A stretch of 64,000 nt of DNA from an uncultured Eubacteriales bacterium (GCA_934511365.1 CAKSWC010000002.1:1-64000); one strand, 5' to 3'; counted from the stretch's first letter, positions 44,671-54,382 are shown. The notes: generated by a model not told the origin, from the sequence alone. Made by a program: numbers and translations.

Positions 44671-45532
44671 CTTCCGTCACCCCCAGGTATGCGTCAATAA
44701 CGCGCTGATTGTTTTGAATCTCCGCCGGAGTACCCTTTGCAATGAGCTTTCCGAAGTCGATAACATAAATGCGGTCGGAAATGTCCATAACAAGGTTCAT
44801 GTGGTGCTCAATAACAAAAATCGTGAGCCCGAAATCATCGCGTATTTTTTTGATGAAAGCGGTCAGCTCATCCGTCTCCTGCGGATTCATTCCGGCCGCC
44901 GGTTCGTCAAGAAGAAGAAGTTTCGGCTTTGTTGCAAGCGCACGGGCAATTTCAAGGTGACGCTGCTTTCCGTATGGAAGCGAGGTTGCTTTTTCGTCCA
45001 TAACATCGTCAAGGCCGAGAATTTTGAGGAGCTCAAGGCATTCCTCTTTCATTTTTCTTTCTTCCTTGGCATTGAGCTTGAATGTTGCGGTGAAAAGGTT
45101 GCTCTTTCTTCTCATGTGTTTTGCAATGAGAACATTTTCAAAAACCGTCATTGACTTGAACAGGCGGATATTCTGGAACGTCCTTGCAATGCCCTTTTTG
45201 GCAATGGCGTCCGGCTTAAGCGTGACAACCGTTTTTCCGTGTTTCGGCTTTGAAAGATACTTTTCTTTGTCCTCACCGGCATAAAGCTTTTTCATCTTTC
45301 CGTGGGGATGATTTCTTGCAATGGGCTTTCCAAGGAAGTCCACCTCGCCGTTCGTCGGCTCATAAACGCCGGTTATAACATTGAACGCCGTTGTTTTTCC
45401 GGCGCCGTTGGGTCCGATAATTGAAACAATTTCGCCCTCATTGATTTCAAGGGAAAGGTCGTTGACGGCAACAACTCCGCCGAACTGCATTGTGATATCG
45501 CTCAGGCGAAGAACATTCTTTTTTTCACTCAT
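44663..45532 (-). CDS. livG: branched-chain amino acid ABC transporter ATP-binding protein LivG
   Basis: A 289-residue ABC ATPase of the LivG type: Walker A GPNGAGKTT (40-48), the ARTFQNIRLF Q-loop block, Walker B LLLLDEPAAGMNPQE, and the terminal IDFGKLIAKGTPAEIQ. It is longer than the usual roughly 255 residues because of about 35 extra charged residues (about 70-107) just before the Q-loop segment. Its start overlaps livM by four bases. Confidence 0.95.
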   Translation of the reverse strand: MSEKKNVLRLSDITMQFGGVVAVNDLSLEINEGEIVSIIGPNGAGKTTAFNVITGVYEPTNGEVDFLGKPIARNHPHGKMKKLYAGEDKEKYLSKPKHGKTVVTLKPDAIAKKGIARTFQNIRLFKSMTVFENVLIAKHMRRKSNLFTATFKLNAKEERKMKEECLELLKILGLDDVMDEKATSLPYGKQRHLEIARALATKPKLLLLDEPAAGMNPQETDELTAFIKKIRDDFGLTIFVIEHHMNLVMDISDRIYVIDFGKLIAKGTPAEIQNNQRVIDAYLGVTEDE

Positions 45533-46662
45533 TTTGTTGCGGCCTCCTTCTTCTCTTCCTTTGCGGGCGTTTTCTTTTTGCGGCTGAATTTTTCAATTAT
45601 TCGCGAAAGAGAGAACTCCTTGTCACCCATAATGCCCTGGCGGAAGAAGAGAACGATTATCATGATAATAACCGAGAAAACAACTTTTCTGAAGCCGCCG
45701 CGGAACAGTGATGATTCAATGCCGAGGAAGGAGCCGCTGTCAAGACCGCGCAGCCACCATTCGCTCGCCGCGATATAAAGAAACGAGGCAATGCAGCTTC
45801 CGCTGATTGAACCGATTCCGCCAACAACAACTATGAGCAAAATCTCATATGTCATTGCAGATTTGAAAGCGGTCGCCTGAATTGTGCTCTGGTGCATTGC
45901 AAGAAGCGCACCGCCGATTCCGGCAAAGAATGAGCTGATGATGAAAGAAATCTGCTTGTGAGAGGCAAGATTGATACCCATAGCTTCGGCGGCAATTTCA
46001 TCGTCGCGGATAGCTTTGAGAGCGCGTCCATAGGTTGAGTTGATGAACAGAACAACAAAAAGGACGCAAAGCACTGTTATCGCAAGCGCAATGGTGCTTG
46101 AAAACTTCGGCGAGCCGAACCACTGCGTTGCAAGCGAGTCAAAGGTTGGATAACCTCTTAAAAGGTTTGAGCCATTGGTGAGCGGACCGAACTTATCCCA
46201 CTGAACAAAAGCGCGGATAATTTCGGCAAAGCCGAGCGTTGCAATCGCAAGATAATCGCTCTTGAGCCTCAGCACCGGCAGGCCGATAAGGAACGCAAAG
46301 ATTCCGGCAATAATACCGGCAACAATGAGCGCAAGCGGCCAGGGAATCGGACTTTTAACAAGTCCGCCGTCAAAATACTGATAAACACTGTTTCGCATTT
46401 CGGCAGGGATTGTGAGGATGGCATAGGTGTATGCGCCGATGAGCATGAAGCCCGCCTGTCCAAGTGAAAAAAGGCCGGTGAAACCGTTGAGCAGGTTCAT
46501 TGAAACGGCAACAAGCGCATATACGCAGCTCTTTTTAACAACCGAGAAGAAGAGAGACGTTCTCGGCGCAGCAATTTCGGCAATGATGTCAACCGCAAAA
46601 AGGAGGGCAACAACCACGAAAAGAGCAATAACATCAATTCTTTTATTCTTTTTGTTAAGCAT
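45529..46662 (-). CDS. livM: branched-chain amino acid ABC transporter permease LivM
   Basis: A 377-residue membrane protein with about nine to ten helices, including GQAGFMLIGAYTYAIL and the cytoplasmic coupling loop 'RDDEIAAEAMGINLASHK', the conserved LivM EAA-like segment that contacts the ATPases. A Lys/Glu-rich tail of about 25 residues follows the last helix. It pairs with LivH to form the channel. Confidence 0.94.
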   Translation of the reverse strand: MLNKKNKRIDVIALFVVVALLFAVDIIAEIAAPRTSLFFSVVKKSCVYALVAVSMNLLNGFTGLFSLGQAGFMLIGAYTYAILTIPAEMRNSVYQYFDGGLVKSPIPWPLALIVAGIIAGIFAFLIGLPVLRLKSDYLAIATLGFAEIIRAFVQWDKFGPLTNGSNLLRGYPTFDSLATQWFGSPKFSSTIALAITVLCVLFVVLFINSTYGRALKAIRDDEIAAEAMGINLASHKQISFIISSFFAGIGGALLAMHQSTIQATAFKSAMTYEILLIVVVGGIGSISGSCIASFLYIAASEWWLRGLDSGSFLGIESSLFRGGFRKVVFSVIIMIIVLFFRQGIMGDKEFSLSRIIEKFSRKKKTPAKEEKKEAATK

Positions 46663-46676
46663 TGCTTTCCCCTCCC

Positions 46677-47570
46677 TTAGACTTTGTCAATGTTCTTTTC
46701 GCCGAAAATTCCCGTCGGTTTAACGCAGAGAATAACGATGAGAAGAGCAAAGGTGAACGCATCGGAGAATGTTGTCAGTCCGGCGCCCTTGATGATGTTT
46801 TCGCAAATGCCGATGATGAACGCACCGACAACCGCGCCCGGAATTGAACCGATTCCGCCGAAAACGGCCGCAACAAACGCCTTAAGTCCCGGCATTGCGC
46901 CGGAAGTAGGCATAACGGACGTATAGTTTGTGAAATAAAGAAGCGAACCGACAGCCGCAAGGAACGAACCGATAATAAAGGTCATTGAAATAACCTTGTT
47001 GATTTTTACGCCCATGAGCTGACTGGTTTCAAAATCTTTTGAAACGGCACGCATTGCAATTCCGATTTTGGTGTACTTAATGAGAAGCACCAAAACAACA
47101 ATGAGCACTATCGTCAAAATCGGCGTAATAACGGTTACCCGCTTTGTTGCCGCGCCGAAAACATTGATTGTGTCCGAAATATACGGAATTTTCGGATATG
47201 TCTGCGGAAGTCCGCCGGTGATATAAAGCGCAAGGTTCTGAATAAGATATGAAACACCGATTGCGGAAATCATGACCGACATTCTCGGCGCTGTCCGCAG
47301 CGGCTTATAGGCGAGCTTTTCAACAAGCACACCGAGAATAACCGTTGCAACAATAACAATCGGAATTGCAATATAAATCGGCATTGAAGCCGAAATATAA
47401 ACCATTATAAGACCGGCCACCATGAAGATATCGCCGTGGGCAAAGTTGATGAGACGTAAAATTCCGTATACCATTGTGTATCCGATTGCAATCAATGCAT
47501 ACTGACCGCCAACGGATATACCGGCAAGAATATACGGCAAGTTCTTTTGAAAAAATCCTGCAATGTCCAT
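46677..47570 (-). CDS. livH: branched-chain amino acid ABC transporter permease LivH
   Basis: A 297-residue LivH-type permease with about eight helices, 'IAIGYTMVYGILRLINFAHG' near the N-terminus and the coupling segment RAVSKDFETSQLMGVK. Start behind a GGAGG site (47571-47585 region). It is separated from livJ by about 280 bases that contain a terminator-like hairpin and further pairable segments. Confidence 0.94.
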   Translation of the reverse strand: MDIAGFFQKNLPYILAGISVGGQYALIAIGYTMVYGILRLINFAHGDIFMVAGLIMVYISASMPIYIAIPIVIVATVILGVLVEKLAYKPLRTAPRMSVMISAIGVSYLIQNLALYITGGLPQTYPKIPYISDTINVFGAATKRVTVITPILTIVLIVVLVLLIKYTKIGIAMRAVSKDFETSQLMGVKINKVISMTFIIGSFLAAVGSLLYFTNYTSVMPTSGAMPGLKAFVAAVFGGIGSIPGAVVGAFIIGICENIIKGAGLTTFSDAFTFALLIVILCVKPTGIFGEKNIDKV

Positions 47571-47852
47571 TTTTTTCCTCCGTTTTCAGATTGACGGCAT
47601 CCGCCGCAAGTGGGGAAATTCTCACTCTTTCAAATACAACCGAAGAGAGTCGAAAAGCCGGGCTTAAAAACCGGGCATAATGCTGCATCATTCGGCTCTT
47701 TTCGAATATATTCGAGAAAATGAGCGTTGATTTAAAAATTAGGCCATATGGCCAAAATCTATAAAACGGTTTGCCGAGTAAAGCCCCGGCAAACCGATAC
47801 AAGCAAAAATATCAATAAATAAAATTCAAAAATATCTTAAACTTGTTTTGAA
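47571..47852 (-). other. livJ-livH intergenic leader
   Basis: No gene. On the minus strand it starts with the hairpin at 47760-47796, then a GGCCATATGGCC palindrome (about 47742-47753), a CGAATATATTCG palindrome, and a longer pairing of GAAAAG-GCCG with CGGCTTTTC before the livH start. It is likely a processed or attenuated spacer. Confidence 0.6.
47760..47796 (-). terminator. partial terminator/attenuator between livJ and livH
   Basis: On the minus strand CGGTTTGCCG (47787-47796) pairs perfectly with CGGCAAACCG (47767-47776), followed by TTTTAT. Its position would give more binding protein than permease. Confidence 0.8.
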
Positions 47853-49070
47853 TTAAACACCCTGTTCTGCAACAAAGTCCCAAGCACCGGTTTCGGTGTT
47901 TGCGTTCTTAACGAAAGCGGTATCTCTCTTTGCATCACCGGTTTCGTTGAATTCAATCTTGCCGGAAACGCCGGTGTATGTTACTGAGGGAAGAGCCTTC
48001 ATAACGTCTGCGGGTGCGGTTGAGCCTGCTTTTTTGAGCGCTTCAAGAGCAACAAAGTATGCGTCATAGCCCATTGCGGTAACTGCTGCAACGGTGTCAT
48101 CGCCGCCGTTGTTGGTCTTTGCCTGGCTGTCCTCGTTGATCCACTTCTTGATGCCTTCATCAAATTCCTTGTTGCCGCCTTCCTGATAGAAGGTTGTAAC
48201 ATAAATCTTTGCGTCGGTACCCTTTGCAGCCTTAAGGATAACATTTGAATCCCATGTGTCGCTTGCAAGGAGGGGAAGTCCGGTGCCCTGAGAGGTTGAC
48301 TGTTCAACGATAAGCTGAGCATATGAAATTGAGGTCGGTGAGAAGATTACTTCGCAGTTTTCGTTCTTGGCGTTGGTGAGGTATGAAGTGAAGTCTGAGT
48401 TTCCTTCCGGGAAGTCCTCCTTAACAACGGTACCGCCGAGAGCTTCAAAAGCCTTGGTGAAGTAATTTGCAAGACCCTGGTCATAGTCGTTTCCGAGCTG
48501 AGCAAGGATGTATGCCTTTTTAGCCTTGAGTTCCTTGAAAGCATAGTTAGCAAGAACTGTGCCCTGGAACGGATCAAGGAAGCAGATGCGGAAGTAATGG
48601 CTGTTGCCTTCGGTAACCTGCGGATTGGTGCAGGTTACACCGATTGCCGGGATTCCTGCGTTCTGGAAAACGGGCGAGCCTGCTATTGCAACGCTTGAGC
48701 CATATGAGCCGAGAGCAACGGATACGCCGGCCGAAACAAGAGTCTGGGCAGCGGTCGGAGCCTTGTCGGTTGAAGATTCGTTATCAACGATTTCAAGCTT
48801 TACGTCATAGGTTTTTCCGCCGATTTCAACGGTGGGAGCAACGTGGTTTGCATACTGCATACCAAGAATCTCCTGCTTTCCGCCTGCGCCGTTGTCGCCT
48901 GACTGAGGCTCAAAAACGCCGATTTTGACAACATCGTTGCCGGTGGAGCTGTCCTTGCTTTCGCCGGAAGAAGCCGGAGCAGAGGTCTGGTCATCGGAGT
49001 TTCCGCCGCCGCAAGCAACGAGCGAGAAAACAAGGAGAGCAGCAAGTACGATAGCTAACAGTTTTTTCAT
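47853..49070 (-). CDS. livJ: branched-chain amino acid ABC transporter substrate-binding lipoprotein
   Basis: A 405-residue Peripla_BP_6-type protein with a lipoprotein signal: MKKLLAIVLAALLVFSLVAC, lipidated at Cys20, then a Ser/Gly/Asp linker. The fold begins VVKIGVFEPQSGDNGAGGKQ and contains 'LVSAGVSVALGSYGSSVAIA', typical of LivJ/LivK. It captures leucine, isoleucine, valine or related amino acids outside the membrane. Its promoter lies at 49182-49210, leaving a leader of about 105 bases. First gene of the liv operon. Confidence 0.94.
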   Translation of the reverse strand: MKKLLAIVLAALLVFSLVACGGGNSDDQTSAPASSGESKDSSTGNDVVKIGVFEPQSGDNGAGGKQEILGMQYANHVAPTVEIGGKTYDVKLEIVDNESSTDKAPTAAQTLVSAGVSVALGSYGSSVAIAGSPVFQNAGIPAIGVTCTNPQVTEGNSHYFRICFLDPFQGTVLANYAFKELKAKKAYILAQLGNDYDQGLANYFTKAFEALGGTVVKEDFPEGNSDFTSYLTNAKNENCEVIFSPTSISYAQLIVEQSTSQGTGLPLLASDTWDSNVILKAAKGTDAKIYVTTFYQEGGNKEFDEGIKKWINEDSQAKTNNGGDDTVAAVTAMGYDAYFVALEALKKAGSTAPADVMKALPSVTYTGVSGKIEFNETGDAKRDTAFVKNANTETGAWDFVAEQGV

Positions 49071-49417
49071 GATTATTCCTCCATTCTTTTTTGCGGCCGG
49101 CTATTTTTGCGGCCGCTTTTCTGTTGGCTGTGCCGAAAGTCAACGCAAACACATTGCGTATGCGTGGATTTAGACTGTTAAATTATATACTAAAATCAGC
49201 ATCTTTTCAATAATATGCGTTGCTTTTTTCGCAAAACAGGCAGATTTTATGAATTGTTTACTATATTTTTCACATTTTGCCCCTCATTATGACAATTTTT
49301 AACAAAGTCAAATGTTTAATTATTCAACAAATTTGTATTTTTACTCGTTTTTTTGCTGTGAGCGTAAGTTCACCCTGTTCGCTCCTCTGCGGTGAATTGC
49401 CGCTCACCGTCCGTCTG
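49071..49417 (-). promoter_or_regulatory. livJ promoter region and spacer to ddh
   Basis: On the minus strand TTGAAA (49205-49210), a 17-base spacer and TATAAT (49182-49187) form the livJ promoter. The leader contains a GGCCGC-rich repeat pair (GCGGCCGC at about 49107-49115 and GCGGCCGGC at about 49093-49101). No gene and no clear ddh terminator in 49211-49417. Confidence 0.75.
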
Positions 49418-50383
49418 TCATAAAAGGCTTATTTCATCGCCTTCTCCGCCGCCGAAAAGATCGGCCGGGCGGACATCAAAAACGGTCTTGCAGCCGCTCT
49501 CTTTGCGCGCGTTCATGCGCACGCACGCTTTTGCGTATGCAAAAAGTATACCGGCCGTAATCTGCGGATTGGACGGACTTGAAAGCGAAAACTCCAACCG
49601 GTCCGTTCCGCTTTCGCCTTTGCGCAAAGCAATCACGTTTCCGGCGTGAGCCATGCTTTTATGTTCAAGCAAAAAATCGTCGAGACTGATGAAATGAATC
49701 TCGGTTTCATAGCCTTTGAAGTATTCCGGCATATTGACAATTTCCTCGCGGATTTTTTCTTTGTCTGCGTTTTCCTTTGCAACAACATAGCAAATTCTTC
49801 GGTGCAGTTTTTCAGGCGAGGGTTCGGAAAGCTCACCCCTGCGGACGCTTTCCCTTGCGCCCTTGACGGGAACGGTATACTCGCGCGCAAACAGAACGCC
49901 GTCAATGCTTCTTATTGCGTCCGTGTGTCCCTGGCTGACTCCCCTGCCCCAGAATGTGTAGGTTTTGCATGAGGGCATCACACTTTCCATATATATGCGC
50001 GCGAGTGAGAAAAGTCCCGGATCCCAGCCGGTGCTTATCACCGCAGTTTTTCCGCTCATGAGCGCGGCTTTGTTGACATTTTCAAAATGCTGTGGAATTT
50101 TTGCGTGGGTATCGAACGAATCAACAACATTAAAATATGACGCAATGAACGGCGTTGTTTCCGGAAGATCATGTGCGCTGCCCATGCAGTTGAGAACAAC
50201 GTCAATGTTTTCATCAAACAGTTGAATCAGTTCAAAAGGAAACACGCGGACATTTTCCGGAACATCAAGCGTTTCTGCGCTCCTGCGGCTGAACACACCG
50301 ACAAGTTCGTCCCCTTTCGACTCAAGCACTGCGCGCACCGCCGCTTTTCCGAGGTTTCCGTAACCCGCAACCGCAATTTTCAT
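49418..50383 (-). CDS. ddh: meso-diaminopimelate D-dehydrogenase
   Basis: A 321-residue NADP-dependent enzyme starting MKIAVAGYGNLGKAAV (Rossmann fold). It continues with NCMGSAHDLPE, VDSFDTHAKIP, 'VISTGWDPGLFSLARIYME' and FWGRGVSQGHTDAIR, all characteristic of DAP dehydrogenase. It makes meso-DAP directly from tetrahydrodipicolinate, feeding lysine and peptidoglycan synthesis in one step. The start is placed at 50383 because GGAGG lies ten bases upstream, whereas the earlier ATG codons overlap the RBS. Monocistronic. Confidence 0.95.
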   Translation of the reverse strand: MKIAVAGYGNLGKAAVRAVLESKGDELVGVFSRRSAETLDVPENVRVFPFELIQLFDENIDVVLNCMGSAHDLPETTPFIASYFNVVDSFDTHAKIPQHFENVNKAALMSGKTAVISTGWDPGLFSLARIYMESVMPSCKTYTFWGRGVSQGHTDAIRSIDGVLFAREYTVPVKGARESVRRGELSEPSPEKLHRRICYVVAKENADKEKIREEIVNMPEYFKGYETEIHFISLDDFLLEHKSMAHAGNVIALRKGESGTDRLEFSLSSPSNPQITAGILFAYAKACVRMNARKESGCKTVFDVRPADLFGGGEGDEISLL

Positions 50384-50521
50384 AGTAGACATACCTCCGT
50401 TATCCATGATGAATATATGATATACTATTCAAAAGGCGGCCGCGGTATGTTCAGTAAGCACTGATTGAATTGAGAGCAAAATGCTACGAAAAGAGCTTTT
50501 TCAATTTTATGCTTTCTTTTT

Positions 50522-51421
50522 TTATACTTTCTTTGAAAGGACAGCGCGGCAGAGCGCAAAGTCGCCGGGCGCCTCCATCAGACCGGTGCCGTCCGTGAAT
50601 GCATTATGCGGCGCAAAAAAGCGCTCGTCGGTTTCCTTTTTTGAAAGGTTTTCATAAATCAAGAAGCCGCTTTCCTGCAAGAGTCTTTCAAGCTCGGAAA
50701 AAGAGTAATCCGCTTTCATTTGCTCGCCGGCACCGGACGCAAGCTTTTGAACGGTGCTTTCGCCGTCGGCGGTTTTCAGCGGATAATCAAAAAGAACTTC
50801 GCTGTGCGCCGGAACAAGAGAAGCAATTTTTTTCAAAAGAGCCGAAAACTCCTCTTTATTAAGATAATGGCAAAGGCCGAGTGCGCAGACAAAAGTACGC
50901 TCATCATTTTTGAATCCGGAAGAAATCAAACCGTTTTCAAAATCGGCAGAAAGGTCGCAGGGAACAAAGGAAACTTTTGCGTGTTCAATTTTCCCCTCCT
51001 CAAGGCGGCGTATTTTGTCTTTAATCATCTCCTCGCGGTCAAGCTCAAAGGTATTGAGCTTTCCATAAAACTCAGCTCTGTATGGTAAAGAATCATAGCC
51101 GGAGCCAAGCAGAACAAGCTGCTTTGCACCGAGCATTACGGCGTTTCTGAGCGCGTCCAAACAAAACGCACTGCGCGAAACAACCGCCGGCGCAAGGCGG
51201 GTGTTGACAATTTTATCAAGAGCCTCCTGAGGCGTTCCGGAAAAATTCGGAAAGAAAAAGGAAGCGCCGCTTTCCATTGAGAGGGCAACTTTTTCATACT
51301 CCTCCTTTGTCATCAGAAGCTTGGCGAGCTCATCTTCATAAACCGGGGCTGCGCTGCGCTTTGTGTGATATGCGCGCGCAAAAAGCGAAACAAGGGCGGT
51401 CATGCTTGTGTTGTTATCCAT
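50522..51421 (-). CDS. SAM-dependent methyltransferase, leucine carboxyl methyltransferase (LCM) family
   Basis: A 299-residue class I methyltransferase. The SAM site is VLLGSGYDSLPYR with the acidic step FELDREEMIKDK, and the post-I motif is FVPCDLSADF; this pattern belongs to the LCM/PPM1 family, used for O-methylation of carboxylates or polyketides. The N-terminus carries 'TALVSLFARAYHTKRS', common in family members. The acceptor is unknown. RBS AAAGGAAAA. Divergent from ppdK, sharing the 311-base spacer. Confidence 0.87.
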   Translation of the reverse strand: MDNNTSMTALVSLFARAYHTKRSAAPVYEDELAKLLMTKEEYEKVALSMESGASFFFPNFSGTPQEALDKIVNTRLAPAVVSRSAFCLDALRNAVMLGAKQLVLLGSGYDSLPYRAEFYGKLNTFELDREEMIKDKIRRLEEGKIEHAKVSFVPCDLSADFENGLISSGFKNDERTFVCALGLCHYLNKEEFSALLKKIASLVPAHSEVLFDYPLKTADGESTVQKLASGAGEQMKADYSFSELERLLQESGFLIYENLSKKETDERFFAPHNAFTDGTGLMEAPGDFALCRAVLSKKV

Positions 51422-51732
51422 CTGAGTATTTTCCTTTCATGTATAAACAATTTGGCAGCCCTCGGCCGAGGCTCTATATATTTAATACACTCTAAAAAAG
51501 AAAAAAACAAGACTTGTTTTTTTCCTGAATTTGTGCTTGTCTGTAAAATCTGGCGCAAGTTGTGCAAATTTTTACAAAATTTACAAAATATCTGCTCAAT
51601 CTATATATAAAAAATCAATAGATTTTAGCTTCAAAATTTGCTAAAATTTTTTGAATAGTGAAAAGTGTGTTTTTCTGCGCTTTTCGCTGTCAAAACTAAG
51701 TTTGTTAATTTATTTGTAGGAGGATGATTCCG
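51422..51732. other. divergent spacer between methyltransferase gene and ppdK
   Basis: AT-rich, no gene. On the plus strand ATTTTAGC (51622-51629) pairs with GCTAAAAT (51640-51647) and is followed by T residues (51648-51652), a terminator- or attenuator-like hairpin 80 bases before ppdK. No confident -35/-10 pair was found for either gene. The ppdK start is set by TAGGAGG eight bases before 51733. Confidence 0.55.
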
Positions 51733-54360
51733 ATGAGCAAAAAATATGTATACCAGTTCAAGGAAGGCAACGCAAATATGCGTGAGCTCCTTGGCGGTAA
51801 GGGTGCAAACCTTGCGGAGATGACCTCTCTCGGTCTCCCCGTTCCCCAGGGTTTCACCATCTCAACCGAAGCCTGCACCCAGTATTATGAGGACGGCAGA
51901 CAGATCAACGACGAAATCCGCGCCGAAATCATGAAGAACATTGACATTCTTGAAGAAACCACCGGCAAAAAGTTCGGCGATAAGGAGAATCCGCTCCTCG
52001 TTTCCGTCCGTTCCGGCGCAAGAGCTTCAATGCCCGGCATGATGGACACAATCCTTAACCTCGGCCTTAACGAGGACGTTGTTGCCGTTATCGCCGAAAA
52101 ATCAAACAATCCCCGTTGGGCGTGGGACTGCTACAGACGTTTCATTCAGATGTACTCCGACGTTGTTATGGAAGTCGGCAAGAAGTACTTTGAGGAACTC
52201 ATTGACGAAATGAAGAAGAAGAAGGGCGTTACCCAGGACGTTGAGCTTGACGCTGACGACCTCAAGGAGCTCGCTTCACAGTTTAAGGCTGAATACAAGG
52301 CAAAGATCGGTGCCGATTTCCCGACCGATCCGAAAGAGCAGCTCTTCGGCGCAATCAAGGCCGTTTTCCGTTCATGGGACAACCCGCGTGCAAATGTTTA
52401 TCGCCGCGACAACGATATCCCGTATTCATGGGGTACCGCCGTTAACGTCCAGTCAATGGCGTTCGGAAACATGGGCGACGACTGCGGAACCGGCGTTGCT
52501 TTCACCCGTGACCCGGCAACCGGCGCAAAGGGCCTGTTCGGTGAATTCCTCACCAACGCTCAGGGCGAGGACGTTGTTGCAGGCGTTCGTACCCCGATGC
52601 ACATTCAGGAAATGGCTCAGAAGTTCCCCGAAGCATTTGAGCAGTTCCAGAAAGTTTGCTCAACTCTTGAAAATCACTACAGAGATATGCAGGACATGGA
52701 GTTCACCGTTGAACACGGAAAGCTCTTCATGCTCCAGACCAGAAACGGCAAGAGAACCGCTCAGGCCGCTCTCAAGATCGCTTGCGACCTTGTTGACGAG
52801 GGCATGAGAACAGAAGAAGAAGCCGTTGCAATGATCGACCCGAGAAACCTTGACACCCTCCTCCACCCGCAGTTTGACGCAAAGGCACTCAAGGCTGCAA
52901 CTCCCATCGGCAAGGGTCTCGGCGCTTCACCGGGCGCTGCCTGCGGCCAGATCGTTTTCACCGCTGACGATGCAGCAGCTTGGAAGGCTCAGGGCAAGAA
53001 GGTTGTTCTTGTTCGCCTTGAAACCTCACCGGAGGACATCACCGGAATGAAGGCTTCTCAGGGTATTCTCACCGTTCGCGGCGGTATGACCTCACACGCA
53101 GCCGTTGTTGCCCGCGGTATGGGTACCTGCTGCGTTTCCGGCTGCTCAGACATCGCAATGGATGAAGCTAACAAGAACTTCACCCTCGCAGGAAAGACCT
53201 TCCACGAAGGCGACGTTATCTCCATCGACGGTTCAACCGGTAACATCTATGACGGCGAAATTGCAACCGTTGACGCAACAATCGCCGGCGAATTCGGAAG
53301 AATCATGTCCTGGGCTGACAAGTACAGAAAGCTCAAGGTCAGAACCAATGCCGACACTCCGGCCGACGCAAAGAAAGCACGTGAACTCGGCGCAGAAGGT
53401 ATCGGCCTTTGCAGAACCGAGCATATGTTCTTTGAAGCCGACAGAATTGCCGCTTTCCGTGAGATGATCTGCTCAGACACCGTTGAGGAAAGAGAAGCCG
53501 CTCTTGACAAGATCCTCCCGATGCAGCAGGCTGACTTTGAAAAACTCTATGAAGCCCTTGAAGGCTGCCCGGTTACCATCCGCTTCCTTGATCCGCCGCT
53601 TCATGAGTTCGTTCCCACCGAGGAAGCCGACATTGAAGCTCTTGCAAAGGCTCAGGGCAAGAGCGTTGAAGCAATCAAGACTATTATTGCTTCCCTCCAC
53701 GAGTTCAACCCGATGATGGGTCACAGAGGCTGCCGTCTTGCCGTTACCTATCCGGAAATTGCAAAGATGCAGACCAAGGCCGTTATCCGCGCCGCAATCA
53801 ATGTTTCAAAGGCTCATCCGGACTGGAAGATCGTTCCGGAAATCATGATTCCGCTCGTTGGCGAAGTTAAAGAGCTTAAGTATGTTAAGAAGTTTGTTGT
53901 TGAAACTGCTGACGCAGAAATCGCCGCAGCAGGCGCTGACCTCAAGTATGAAGTTGGCACAATGATTGAAATTCCGAGAGCTGCTCTCACCGCTGATGAG
54001 ATTGCAAAGGAAGCTGACTTCTTCTGCTTCGGAACCAACGACCTTACTCAGATGACCTTCGGCTTCAGCCGTGACGATGCCGGTAAGTTCCTTGACGCTT
54101 ACTATGACGCAAAGATCTTTGAGAACGATCCGTTCGCAAAGCTTGACCAGAACGGCGTTGGAAAGCTCATGAAGATGACTCTTGACCTCGGTAAGCCGGT
54201 CAATCCCGCTCTCCACTGCGGAATCTGCGGCGAGCACGGCGGCGATCCCTCGTCCGTTGAGTTCTGCCACAAGATTGGTCTTGACTACGTTTCATGTTCA
54301 CCGTTCAGAGTTCCCATCGCAAGACTTGCTGCTGCACAGGCTGCTATCGCTGAGAAATAA
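51733..54360 (+). CDS. ppdK: pyruvate, phosphate dikinase
   Basis: An 875-residue PPDK. The N-terminal nucleotide domain starts with 'FKEGNANMRELLGGKGANLAE' cut at LLGGKGANL. The central phospho-histidine domain has GGMTSHAAVVARGMG with His455 (the same position as the classical Clostridium enzyme), and the C-terminal PEP/pyruvate barrel ends with CGICGEHGG (acid Cys832). It interconverts pyruvate, ATP and Pi with PEP, AMP and PPi; in anaerobes it often runs glycolytically, saving energy with PPi. Codon choice (many CGT, CTC, AAG) differs from neighbours and fits high expression. Start behind TAGGAGG; an earlier ATG sits on the RBS. Terminator at 54383-54415. Confidence 0.97.
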   Translation: MSKKYVYQFKEGNANMRELLGGKGANLAEMTSLGLPVPQGFTISTEACTQYYEDGRQINDEIRAEIMKNIDILEETTGKKFGDKENPLLVSVRSGARASMPGMMDTILNLGLNEDVVAVIAEKSNNPRWAWDCYRRFIQMYSDVVMEVGKKYFEELIDEMKKKKGVTQDVELDADDLKELASQFKAEYKAKIGADFPTDPKEQLFGAIKAVFRSWDNPRANVYRRDNDIPYSWGTAVNVQSMAFGNMGDDCGTGVAFTRDPATGAKGLFGEFLTNAQGEDVVAGVRTPMHIQEMAQKFPEAFEQFQKVCSTLENHYRDMQDMEFTVEHGKLFMLQTRNGKRTAQAALKIACDLVDEGMRTEEEAVAMIDPRNLDTLLHPQFDAKALKAATPIGKGLGASPGAACGQIVFTADDAAAWKAQGKKVVLVRLETSPEDITGMKASQGILTVRGGMTSHAAVVARGMGTCCVSGCSDIAMDEANKNFTLAGKTFHEGDVISIDGSTGNIYDGEIATVDATIAGEFGRIMSWADKYRKLKVRTNADTPADAKKARELGAEGIGLCRTEHMFFEADRIAAFREMICSDTVEEREAALDKILPMQQADFEKLYEALEGCPVTIRFLDPPLHEFVPTEEADIEALAKAQGKSVEAIKTIIASLHEFNPMMGHRGCRLAVTYPEIAKMQTKAVIRAAINVSKAHPDWKIVPEIMIPLVGEVKELKYVKKFVVETADAEIAAAGADLKYEVGTMIEIPRAALTADEIAKEADFFCFGTNDLTQMTFGFSRDDAGKFLDAYYDAKIFENDPFAKLDQNGVGKLMKMTLDLGKPVNPALHCGICGEHGGDPSSVEFCHKIGLDYVSCSPFRVPIARLAAAQAAIAEK

Positions 54361-54382
54361 TTTTCGGCAAATCAATAAATTC

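Noticed and set aside
49093..49115. Mobile-element ends suggested by the GCGGCC repeats in the livJ leader
   Set aside because: The repeats are short, direct/inverted mixed and just 5' of the livJ RBS; no element or duplication is visible.
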